NCBI GenBank assembly: GCA_003993805.1
Contig: RSEF01000001.1
Span: 68,540,124 to 68,604,123 of the forward strand
Direction of reading: 5' to 3'
Origin: Himantopus leucocephalus
Lineage: Eukaryota > Chordata > Aves > Charadriiformes > Recurvirostridae
Length of the DNA: 64,000 nucleotides
Of this stretch, positions 36,501-47,996 are shown one piece after another (the stretch's first letter is position 1; every line of letters starts with the position of its first letter). The notes below the pieces were generated by a model, which ran no database searches, was not told the DNA's origin, and was given only the letters and a program-made list of their open reading frames with translations. The position numbers and the translations under genes are program-made.

Positions 36501-36822
36501 GTGAAGAACGGTGAGGAAGAAATCTTGGCCAATCCATTGTAAAAAACTGCCTTAGAAATACCAGTATTAGCCAGTTTTCCTTCAATAGGCCACATAATGT
36601 CTTTCAAATGCACAAGCAGTATTGATGTTGGCACAGAGACCAAGGGCACATTGGTCTTCCAACAGCAGATTTCCATTTTATAGAGCTAGGGATCTACCCT
36701 GTGGAATCAGAAGGGGGAAAAAAAAAAAGATACCTGAACGCAGGTGGGTACATGCGCAACGTCTCTGCAATCACCATGTCCAGATAAGGGAGTTCTTGTA
36801 CATTTTGATAATCAGGGACCAT
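30445..36822 (-). CDS. TBXAS1: TBXAS1 (CYP5A1) thromboxane-A synthase, C-terminal four exons, partial
   Basis: Joined in transcript order: complement of 36734-36822, 34138-34275, 31151-31313, 30445-30519 (465 nt, 154 residues plus stop). The frame is continuous and all junctions are GT-AG. The protein reads [20 protein letters not shown] (K-helix with the P450 ExxR motif, ETLR), then FTREAAKDC and [14 protein letters not shown], a PERF-type motif (FIPERF), then [15 protein letters not shown] with the haem-ligand Cys, and ends YIMLESR. This is close to human CYP5A1 throughout. Exon lengths 89+138 equal the 227-nt exon 11 of CYP3A, and 163 matches CYP3A exon 12, supporting family membership. 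The enzyme is an ER-membrane haem protein that isomerises prostaglandin H2 to thromboxane A2. The N-terminal two-thirds (membrane anchor through I-helix) was not found and should lie beyond 64000 or be unrecognised. Confidence 0.95.
31151..31313 (-). CDS. TBXAS1: TBXAS1 haem-binding exon
   Basis: Acceptor CTTCTAG|G, donor GAG|GTTTGT; 163 nt. Contains [10 protein letters not shown], where Cys is the fifth ligand of haem iron, then the L-helix [19 protein letters not shown]. If the donor were not used, the frame would run 27 more codons to a stop with no P450 similarity, so splicing at 31151 is preferred. Confidence 0.96.
34052..34085. repeat. 17-bp perfect tandem duplication
   Basis: CAGGCCTTTCGTCTAAA occurs twice in a row, about 53 bases into the TBXAS1 intron that follows the 34138-34275 exon. 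Confidence 0.95.
34138..34275 (-). CDS. TBXAS1: TBXAS1 meander-region exon
   Basis: Acceptor TTGCAG|G, donor GAGAG|GTACGT; 138 nt. Encodes [37 protein letters not shown] and the start of the IPERF motif. Confidence 0.96.
36734..36822 (-). CDS. TBXAS1: TBXAS1 K-helix exon (ExxR)
   Basis: Acceptor CCTTTTCAG|ATGG, donor TTCAG|GTATC; 89 nt. Encodes [17 protein letters not shown] then [12 protein letters not shown]. The Glu and Arg of ETLR form the conserved P450 salt-bridge network. The first codon ATG lies exactly at the acceptor and is not a start codon; human has Met at the same junction. Confidence 0.95.
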
Positions 36823-39744
36823 CTGAAAAGGCAGGAAGAAAGGAACAATTACATTTTCTCACATTTAAATGCCAAACTCATCTCAGATTGGCTTTTAAAT
36901 CATCTATTTTTTACTGGGCTTTTTTCCTGTAGAAGAACTCGATGTCTCATCTAAAACAGTAAATGATAAAATTATACAAAAATGTGGGCAGTAATTAAAT
37001 GTGTGTATAACATTCCTTTCATCATCAAAACACTTTGGTCCACAGCCCAGCTGAAGATACAATAATAAATCAACTTGCTAGGAAGTATTAAAAACAGGGA
37101 ATTACAGAGAGCATTAATAGCTACAACAGAGCTATTGTTTTATACATGCACTAAAATCTGCACAGGACCCTTGGTTCTTCCCAAAGACAAGAGTGTGGCA
37201 GACCAGGAGCACTCTGTTCACAAGTAACATCAAGTCCTTCAGCTATTCTTGTTGACGTTGGCGCAAACCCTTTGCCCCTTCCCAGTTATCGAAATAAAGC
37301 AAAGTGCTAGTGCTGTGAAGTCTGTGGAGGGGGGAGGAATGGCACTGGAAGAAACCGGCACCCCGATGAGGACCGGCACATAGCTGCGAATTGCTCTGCA
37401 GAGTAGAGGGGGCTGAGGTACAGCTCAAATCCCACCTGGCAGGGTTGCAATAGTGCCTGGGGAGAGAAGCCTGTTTCCTCTTGTGGCCATCCCTTGTGTA
37501 ATGCTGATTAAATTTGCATGGTGGGCAATACCTGAGCCCACATTTTCATAAGTCTACAAAACCACCTGCCCCTTGACAATGAATGGGGGGACCTAAAACC
37601 CAAACAGGGCTGTAGCTAAGCAGACTTTGCCCTCTGACAAGCAGCAAACAGTTAGTGAGAGGCACCAAACTGTAGACGACCACCAGCAGCAGTGACACGA
37701 CTCGGAGCATGGATGAACGGAGAATTTCTCCCACTGTTGCCTTCCTTAGAAATTCCCTGTCTTATTCAGTGCTCTCAGCAGAGGGCAGCCAAAGTACATC
37801 TAATAACCTCATCAGAAAAGCAGAGTTTTGTTTTAAATTAGAGCATCTCCTAAAGACTGACACGGAGTAAATTGGAGAAAAGCACAGACGTCAGACTAGA
37901 CTAAACCTTTTATGAAGATTTGGGGCCCCTGCCGTTCACAAAGGGGACTGGATTCCATCCTTCCTTTATTTACTACAGCACTTTTCATGTATAATGCATA
38001 TTTTATTGAATTTTCATGCAAAAACATATGGTACATACTGAAAATACTAAGCAGAGAACAACTCCAGATGGTATGCAGAAAAGGCGTACAATAGAACGAG
38101 GATACCTTGCTGGATTAGGGTATCCCACTTATTCAGCACTAAGCCACCATGCACCATTTCACATTAACTGATCTTTTCTAGGAAGGAAATAGATACATTC
38201 TATTATCTCCAATTTTTTTTTTGGCTCAGGAAAGCAAAGCAAAAGCAGAGAAAGTAATTTGCACAGGCTGAGCAGAACCAGTGTGTCTGCTCCTCTCTTC
38301 GGGAAAAAGATGCAACTCAGCTTGTCAATAGATGAAGTATTTCGTCAGTACATGTCAAATATTATCAATACAGGAAGCACAGACTGCACTGACAGCCTTT
38401 CAGTGTTGCTTTTATATTGCAGTAGTGCCTACTAACTCAAACCTTTGGCTTTGGTCAATGGTTATCAGACAACGGGCTAGGAGACTAAAAGACACAAATG
38501 GCAGCAATGTCATGAGAACCATGGCTGAAGGCTGTGCTCCAATAATTTGAGCAGCTAAAACCAAAGACGGGAGGATGATTTTTGGTACCTTTGTTTTGCA
38601 GAAAGTGATCTGAGCGCTACCTGATTTTGCATGGGAAATCAGTAGCAGAGGCTGGAAATGAACTGTGATCGGATTCCAATTTCAGGCCTTCATGGCAAAA
38701 CTGCCCTTGTCCATGACCGCACAGGTGCTCCACGCTTTGATGCACACACATACTGTGGTCTGTATTCATTTTTTTCCTGCTAATTTTACATCTCTCTTTC
38801 AGAACTTTCCTCTGCCCTTTTTATACTGCTCTCCTGCATCTCTTTGAATCCTGGGTGAGCATCTGAGTCCCCCTCCTGATTTCATGGCCGGGCTGGCTGA
38901 GGGAAGAGTTCAGGCTCGGAGTATGGGTGGTGGAGCCAAGAGCACACCGTGATGTGTTCGATTCTCTGAGCCATGCTCTTTCCACTGGGCCTTCCTGTCT
39001 CTCTCATAATCCCTCTGCTTACTTCTGGAGTCAATAATTAAGATAATTATATGGTAACCTGATATAATAAGTAGCCACTAAATCAAACCATACATCAACA
39101 AATAATATAACACTAAATTATGGGAGCTTTGATTTGCTCTTTCAAATAGCTTCTATACCTTCAGGGGATTAGCAGTTCAGAAAACAAAACAAAGGTGCAA
39201 AACCAGCTGATTTTCCTTAGAAGAAAATTCCTTTTGCTTATATAAAGAAAAAGGGGTCGGTCAAATGGCAGCACAGTGAACTCTGCTATCGTGAGCATGG
39301 CAGACACATCAGTCATTTCCTACATCTAATGCAACTTAATCATTGGCACTTCCATGCTTTTAGCATCAAAGTAGCTGGACCTAATTTAGTAGTTGTTTGC
39401 AAGGTCTGACCCAGGGCTGCATAAAGTACACACCAGCCAAGTATCTCTATTTAGGAAGGACAGTTTGCTGCTTTTTTTTCCCTTTCAAAGAAAATATTTT
39501 CCATTTGTTTTTCCACTCCCTCTCTTCAAAATATTCCTTTAGCCAAGCACATTTCAAAGGAACTTAAATACGCTTTTCTCCCTAGATGTCCCTATTTATC
39601 TTTCAACTGCTGGCAGGTTTGCTGGGTGGGGGGTGGTGTTGTGCAAAGATGCCACTTTAACTCCCTGCAAAAAAATGTCTACATTGCCTCTAACTCAAGA
39701 CTGGGGTTTTCTTTGATTAAGAAAGAGATTCCTTTCTGTAACAA

Positions 39745-39752
39745 GGGGGGGN

Positions 39753-39784
<32 letters not shown>
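39745..39784. repeat. Poly-G tract (about 40 nt, with one N)
   Basis: An uninterrupted G run except for the N at 39752. Able in principle to form G-quadruplex; real length is uncertain. Confidence 0.9.
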
Positions 39785-39785
<1 letters not shown>

Positions 39786-41082
39786 AGGAGGGACCACATT
39801 GCATGTAATAAAACATCCTGTATTTTAATCTTGCGGCCACTGCTTTGCACAGCAGTTTGTCTTATGCTTTGCACAGCCTTTTAGTGTCTTTTTCTGTTGA
39901 CGTGGAAGTGAAATGGCCATGTGACATCTTGTGGCATTTCTCTGTGTGCATTTTTCTCCAGTTTGATTTCTGGAGGTGTGGTGGCACACGCTGACCCATC
40001 CCAGACCGTTCAATCACTTCTGAGGTCCAGAAAGCATCTAGTTTGGCCGCAAACTCTCCTTTATGACTGACAGCAAATCCCAGGCCTTGATTCCTCAGAA
40101 AAAGCTGGGAAATTAATTCTTCACCCCACGGAGTGCCCTGAGGTGAAATACCAGCAGTGATTATAAAATTGCCTATGTGCTACAAGGATGATGCGTGTTT
40201 TAATCCCCATATAAATTCCAAGAGAGATAACTGCCTTCAGATCCACCTCTGCTTTTTAGTATATTGGCCTTAGCGTTTTCTAGGCAGGCAAATCTATTTT
40301 TTGCCACCACCCTCAGTTAACTTTTAATTCCTCAATGAACACCAAGGGAATCCAAGTGCTGACAGGAGAGGTCTGGCCAATCTTTCTGCTGCAGTTTGAG
40401 ATGTTACTGTTCCCAGTTGCTCGCTCCTCTTTGCTGGCTGTGGTTAGCATCACCACAGCCAAGTCAGCAGAAGGGAACATATGCCTACACCTCAGTTGCT
40501 TCCATACAAGGTCCAGCATGAACCCATCTTCAACGACAGTTTAAGACAAGGTACTAACTTTTCCCCAAAGCAGCTGGTGACTGAGGCACAGCTCCTCCTC
40601 TACCACCTCTGTTTTGGGAATGGTAATCCAAGTACACATAAGTGAATAAGAGATTTCCACTTATCCTCTTGGTCATGGTCTGGTGGGGCTCAGCAGCCAG
40701 AAATGAAAAAAATCAGAGAAAATTTTGTGTAGCTGACAGAGTGTGACGTGCACCTGAAATCAATTTGGAAGCAGTGAAGGCTGCAGAGACCACATTCCTC
40801 ATAACTAGCGCTGCTGAGTCATGGCCTGAGACTGAACCGGCTGCGGTTTCTGAGAAATTGCAACCCAAATCAAATGCCTCATGGGCAGGTGTGACTGTGA
40901 CAAAGTCTGTTTCAGAGAGATGACGTGCAGACCTGCTTAAGTGCAGATGCAGATCTGTGAGTGATCTGTGTATGCATAGCTACACAGCCCACACCAGCTC
41001 TCCCCCAAAATGTAGACTTTGGATAGCAATAGGATAGGAGGCAGTGAGTCAAAAACAAGCCAGCATCATCCCCAGTGACTCT

Positions 41083-41099
41083 CACACACACACACACAC
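41083..41099. repeat. (CA)n microsatellite
   Basis: About eight CA units. Confidence 0.9.
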
Positions 41100-44000
41100 C
41101 CTTTCAAATTGCCAAAAGAGGTATTTAGACCGTAGCCATAGCTAGGATTCACAAACAGGTCAATAATGTTCCTGGATCAAATGGATCAAAAGCTGCTGAC
41201 AGATCAAAGAATCTGCCTGGGGTTTTGACCTCTCTTTGGTCACCTCTAGGAGCTGCTCATCCCCTAACAGAACTAGAGCCTGTGTGCCACGCTCAGCCTA
41301 GGAGAGGGGGAAGAAATGCAAGAATACTATGATGTTAGGGTTGTACCACGACAACCTTGTTAACAATCGTATCAAGAAAGGAAAGGTTAGAAACAGACCA
41401 AAATGCAGATCAATGAAAAAAAGGGGTGGGGTGGTTCAACAGGCACCTATCTTTAACTTGCTTAAAGAAAGCTTACCTCGTGTTTTACCACTTCCACATC
41501 AACATGCTGGAATACCTGCAAAGCACCAAACTAAAACCTCCCTACAACGTCAGGCAGCAAAACAGGGACGAAGTTGATGAAGTAAAATTTCTTGGCTTTA
41601 TCCTCAGAACATAGACCAAATACTAAAACAATGCTTAAGGCAGTCCTCATGCGATACTTATACTGCAAAATATCTCTCTCTGCCGTCTGTGGTCCAGCCT
41701 GCACGTGCCAAGTGACATACCTCTCTGAGGCATGGCACCAGGCAGAACCAGCCCTTGCCGCTGGGGAAATGGGGACCCTGAAGCTTCTGAGTCCCAGTCG
41801 TTCCAGGAGGCAGGCCAGGGCAGAAGGTGTTGCTTTAAGAGACGCTGCTTTAAGATAGAGAAGAGCCTATCTAAAATCAGTCGGCCATCTCCAGTGACAG
41901 AGGCTTACAGAAGGCTTGCTTCTAGCAAAATATTGTTTGTGACTATAGAATTGAGGACAAGGTTCAGGAACGAAAAATAGGACAACAAGCCTGATTTCCA
42001 GGTTAAGATGCAGCAGCAAGAGGCCTCCTGAGCCGCCTAGCACCTCTCCTCTTGAATCCTCTCAGAAGTGAACATTAAAGTAAGTCCTCAGCTCCATCTC
42101 CTCATGCCTCTTTCCCCAGAAGCAAGTGAAGGCTATCCAAAACATATATTCCCCAACTTTCCCTGTATTTCTTTATTCCACCTGGGTTACCCACCACCTC
42201 TCTCATCTGCTTGGGTTGTCATTGGAATGGAAATGCAGCATGCAGGCTCTCACCCCCACCCTTGAGGGATGCTCACTGGGGTTGGGAGCGTTAGTTTGCT
42301 CACTGAGGCACTTCCCAAGCTGCAACAGCACTCAGTGCTTCAGACAACTCCAACAAACTCCTCCTGGCTCCTCCTAAAGACCGTGCTTGCCAAATAAATT
42401 TAGCATTACAGCTTTTTATTCCAATCACCTGCCACTCACCCTCACACCTGCTCTAACTCCACCCTTCACGTTCCCCCTCTCGCTTGGTCCATCGCCACGC
42501 AAGTGGCGTGAGCGCAGGCGGAGGCAGGTGCCAATTTGCAGGCCAAGTTCAAAGGTGGTGGGAAAGGCCGGCGGACCAGTTATGCACTGATAACCACATT
42601 ACACGCAGACCTTGCAGCCAAATTCCCTCCGTGACTTTGGTGCAAATCCACGCAGCTCCCTGGGGTTGTATCAGTGTAAGTGAGAGGAAAATGCGGTTCT
42701 AAGTATGTACCAAATAGCACTGGGGAAAGAGCCAGAAAGTATAATGTTACACCAATGTCAACTCTCTTTAATGTTACTTTGCTTTCCGAATCAAAGACTT
42801 TAGCTCCTGACAGAAGACAGACCTGCACTAGCTCCAGTAGCTTTCATGGTGCTAAAACAAGGTCTTCATAGCATCGCTGTTCACAAGGAAACTTCCATGA
42901 GATAAAAATACTTCCTGAAACTGAACAGTGTCCCGAAACCAAACAGATAAACACAAAAGCTGCAACCAAAACAGTCAGAAATTCTCTTCCACCTACATTA
43001 CTACTGACACATGGTGATCAGCAAGAACAGAATGAGTGCCATCAGGTAGAAGAGCTGGGAAAAAAAAAAGGCAGGAAAAGAGAAGAAAATCACTAAAGAA
43101 ATCCTTTATGAAGCAAGCTACAAATTAAAAGAAAGAAGAAAAAAATCTGTTTCAATCTCAGTTTTTCTAATTTGTCAGCTCCACCTAGTCCCAGATTCCC
43201 GTGCCAAGAGAAGTGGGTGCCCTTGAATGAAAAGCAAATAAATAACTGGGAGTGAGACTGGGCACCTGGGGCGCTCTGCTGTTACGAAGGAAGGGACAGG
43301 TCCCCAGTGTGCTATCAGCCACTGTGCCCACCCAGTCAGGCAGCTTTTAATACACAAGTACCCTCACTATACTATTTATTTGTTTTTTACTTAGGTTTGG
43401 TGGGGAAGCTCCTCTCCAGAAGTGGTTCCCTACCTGTATGCAATGCGTGCCCCGCTCCAGCTATTTGTGGATGGGATATAACCCCTGGCCATGCATTGTC
43501 GCAGGCTAAACCCATCAGAGGCACAGAGACTGCCCGTTTCTCGCCTCCTTAAAAACCACTCAGCTCCCAGGAAATCCCCCCCCTGGTTCTCTCCTCAGCC
43601 CACTGAGGCTCGAAAGTCTCTTTTTCTACACTTGTCTGACACAATCAAAATTTCTACTTGGGTGGCAGAAACGCTGAATGGTGAAGGATCCCAGTGGGAG
43701 GGAGGCAAGGAGGAAATTAAACAGGAGAAAGGACTGCCAGAGGCCCAACAGGCTGAGAAAGAGAATTATAAAACTGGGGTAGGTCTGTCCGAAGGGCATG
43801 TCACCAGTCCAAAGCACATTAAGCACTGAAGTTCGTGCAAGACTTAATCCTTCCTGTTATAGAAGTGTCCCTTGGTGGTTGCTGCAGATCTACGGGAATA
43901 AAGAGGAGGGATTTTTTTCCCCTCTCAGCAGACATTCATGGTATCACATACGCACCAGATGATTTAATTTAATCATTCCTGCTCCAGCTGGTATTTGCTG

Positions 44001-47000
44001 TATGGAGGTGACAGTGCTTTAAATTAGGGCCTTGCATATAAAAGGCCCGTGTGTTTAGTTTAATCAAATGTTCATTTCCTCACGTTATGTTTATATTAAA
44101 AGGCATCAGCATGAATTTTCATGCTGCAAATAGAGGCTATCATACAGGCTACACAGTGAGGTCCTCTTCGGTCGTTCTTCATCTCTATGGCCTTGTACGC
44201 TTGGCAGCCTTACGGACTGAGAGGTGGCTCAGCCCCAGGTCTGCAGTTTGAGGAAATATGCCCTAGAGAGCACGGTCCAAGCTATGAGGAGAGCAGAGCT
44301 TTACACAAAATAAATTACTTTGGTAATTCGCCCTTCTGCAGATACTTAAATGTAGGCTTGAGCCAGTGGCTGCTTAAGTCATTGGCTTCAGCAGTTGCTG
44401 GATGAGACCTTTTCTGAATTAGTAAACAGGCAAACATTCACAGCAAAGAAACGGCAAGATTCTCCCATCACTCAGCGTAATTATTATTTGCTCCGACAAG
44501 GGCAGGTCAGTTTTAATACCATACAACATTTATGTAGTGCCTGGTGCCTTGAAAACATTTTATGTATATTAGGTGCAGTACAACAATAATAAAACTTTGC
44601 CTTTCCATAGTTGCTTTTCCCCTGAGGCACGCGAAGCGTTTAGCAAACATTAATTAGTTGGTCATCTTCCAAATGCATGTGTGAGGTGCTGCTGGTAAAT
44701 ACTCCCTCCCAGTACACAAGGGGCCAGCAGAGGTGCTGAAGACTGAGGCCAACAATTCACAACCCTAAGAGTCGAGCACCCACGAACTCAAGCCATCGTA
44801 GGTAGCCTGATTTTTTTTTCAGCCTCAGCGTGACTCCAGTGAGTAAGCAGGCAAATACTGCTCCGAACGCATAGACTTAAAATGACCAAAAAAGAAAGAA
44901 ATCTGTTGCAAGGCATTTAAAGATGTCTTAAACAAAAAGGAGCTTTGTTTGTTTTTAGCTGCCAAGATCATAACTCAGGGCTCAGCCTGTCCTTGAGAAA
45001 CTGATGGTACTAAAAGTACAGAGAGTAAAGAAGCTTTTCTGGTGTCAAAGCTCCAATTCCTTGCTGTAGACTTCTGCACCTCCTACCTAATACAGGTAAA
45101 ATCTACAGGTAAAGCCATATCCAATCCTAGCTCCAAATTTTAGCATACGGCCTTTCTATAAGGCATGAGGGAAAAGTTTGTTCCTGTTCTCACATTTTAG
45201 CTGAAAATAGGAAATATGGAGAAAGAAAGTGGAAAAATTTCTTTTCTGACCAAAGCTATTCAATGTCTTTTCCTCTTCTGCTCCCTCTGGAAAGTGCCGA
45301 CTGCCTTGGGTACAACAAAGCAATTTACAATTGGTATGTGAAAAAACTTGATGGCACTTGAAACAGCTTTTGTGTTTTCTCCCTCCAATGCATGAAGAGG
45401 ATCTTTAAAAAAAACCCCTGCATGCCAGTCCAAAACCCACTACCCCAACTCAGTGGGGAGCTGGCTGTGAGCAGGGGTGTCTGCTACCATGACACTATCC
45501 TATGACAAACGTCTCTAGATATTCAGATAAAGCTGTCTGCGACAAATCCTGGCAGGCGCCTATTCAAGGATTTCTTCCCCTTTCTTCCCTTACTCTATCT
45601 CTTCTCCATCTGGGAACACAGAAACTTCCCTAAGCCTGTTCACGCTTAGATTTAGTGAAGCCATCATGGTGTCATGTTCTGGCACTGTTTTGTGTCTTTG
45701 CTTTCCCCTACCCTTTGTAGAGCAGCATGGCACGGCTGCCCATCTGTTTATGATTTACTTCACACAATGACTTGGTCCCAATTACACTGATAGGCACAGT
45801 AGGTTATTTGAGGGCCAACTGGACCTCTGTAATGACACTCAAACTGTATCCAAATCGTGGGAACATTTCCAATCAAAAAAGGCCAGTGGAAAAACTCCAC
45901 CAGGGCCTCCCCCAGGAGAGCCTTCCTGTCCTTAATCCCAGGAAGGAAAACCAAGAATTTAATTTTTTTATCTGGGGTTCTTCTGCAATTATCAGTGTCC
46001 AAGTGATCCACAAAAACTGAAGAGAAGACAAGAAGAGAAAGCGAGACCTGGGTCTTCCTGACATTTAAAGACGCCTGTTGGAGAAAAGATTGTAAAGAAC
46101 AGCATGCAGTCCAGGAGGCCACATCTTTCATGGTCTCCTTTAGCACAGACCTGAAGCACAGAGTCAGCGGAACTGTACCCATGGGCACCAGCTGAGGACG
46201 GACCTGGGAAGCGCAGCCGTTTGAGGGGCACTGCATACTGCCACGGGTAGGAAGCCCCTCTGCTCCTACTGAATCACTCACCCTCGCGAGCCCTCGGGAG
46301 TGAAGGGAAAAAAAAACCTCACAACTCAAAAAGCTGCAGGATGAAGTCACAGGGTCAGCAGTGAGAAAATACAGAATTCATTTGTAATCTGAACAAGGTC
46401 ATTTCTAGCATGTTTTAGGATGATATAAGACTTTACAGGGAAGGCAAATGGAAAGTATTGCTCACGATTTCTTCTGCTTTATGAGTAAGCTGCTTTGGCC
46501 TTTATTTATTTATTACCTCACAGTTCCACAATGATCCTGGTGTGAAGACCAATCTGCTGTTCTTTCTCTCTTGCTTCTCAAGGATATTTTTGCTTCTTGA
46601 ACCTGACCCTTTCCTGTCTCGGCTCCTGGCCACCTCACCCATTTACCTCTCCATATTTCCAAGGAGACCCTTATTTTTAAAATTCCCCACACCTCACCTC
46701 TGTGCTGTCGTTTCACTTATGGCCACACTACTTTAATATCCAGTGTTACCCTTCCTTCTTTTTCAAAGCTCTGTCCTGCTCTATCCACTCACAAAAGCTC
46801 TGGGGTGCAGTCTGGAGACCCAGGAGAGCCTGCCCAACACGGCGGCACCCAGCTGGATTTGAGCCAGCCCTGACATAGAGGCCACTCGATGCAGATGCCA
46901 CTGAGACACAAAGGTGACACCCACAAAGTGGCACATTTGCTGAATCATTCAGCATGAAAGAGCCAGAAAAGTGCATAAGCCATAGTGGTCTGCAGGGCGT

Positions 47001-47894
47001 TCACTAGCAATTTTGCCCATATAAAATACCTAGTAAGATACGGTATCCTTTGCCCTTTTTACCGTGAGTTGTGGCACGAGGATCTATGGATACCTATAGA
47101 TGGGCTAATTTGGCGGGGGGGGCAGGGGGATTTTCTGTGAGTACAAAGATGGAGCACAGCTGTAGGCTTTTCCTGCAACGGCCCTGTCACATGCACAAGA
47201 GCAGCTAGGCATACTCAGAACATTACCAACCCTGATTGCTCGAACTTTATGAGCGAGGCCCCAACATACTTAGAAATTGGCTGGAAAACACATGAGATTT
47301 ATGACAAATAATAATATTTTGAACTTCATTTGCCTTCTGGCTTCTGAACTGGGATTCATGTTTTCAGTCTTACCTTTTCAACTAGAAACCTTTTTCCTTC
47401 TTTTTTTTTTTTTTTCTTTATTGGTTGTTTTTTGTTTTAATAATGAAAGATGAGATTCTGGTTATACACCTGACTTCAGTGTCGAGTGATTTGACAGAAT
47501 ACAAAACAAATACCCAGAGAGTTGCAGCGCGAAGGCAGGATGCTGGTAATATTCCATTTACAGAGCACCATGGGCCATCCCTGCCTGCCCTTTGGCCATC
47601 TGCTGCTCGCGCTCGGCTTGAATCACAGAGACCTTTAAAAAAACAAAAAAGTCTACAAGACCGGGAACTTCACGTGAATAAACATCACCTAAGCACGACC
47701 TGATCCCTGTGGTACGCTGCCCCTCAGAGTGCCCACGGTTTTGTAGCACGTGTTTGGGGGGTTGAGGGTGGGGGGGTGTTACTGCAAGAGGGGCCTCGGG
47801 GATTAAGCATCCAACCTCCTCTGAAAATGCCAAACTTGGCACCTTGGCAAAGCTTGACAGAGAACAAAATTGAAACATGCAGACAAAGTAATTG

Positions 47895-47996
47895 GGGCGG
47901 AGGGGGGGGGGTAACTGTGCTGAGTCTATATATAGCATTTTGTTTCTGCTGGGTACTGGGGTGGGGGGGGAGGGAGGAAGTGAGGGGGAGAGAGGG
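47895..47996. repeat. G/A-rich low-complexity stretch
   Basis: Two G-runs (9-10 nt) and a GGGA-rich purine tract on the + strand, separated by ordinary sequence. Confidence 0.75.

Noticed and set aside
41474..41540. Minus-strand stretch ending VEVVKHE with a GTAAGC donor, considered as the exon before the K-helix exon
   Set aside because: It is only about 55 bases long before an in-frame stop, lacks the I-helix sequence and has a weak acceptor.
45840..45910. Minus-strand WPFLIGNV, resembling the PFIGN segment of CYP5A1
   Set aside because: Only four or five residues agree. The surrounding sequence has no similarity to the expected GFW...LYGP region.
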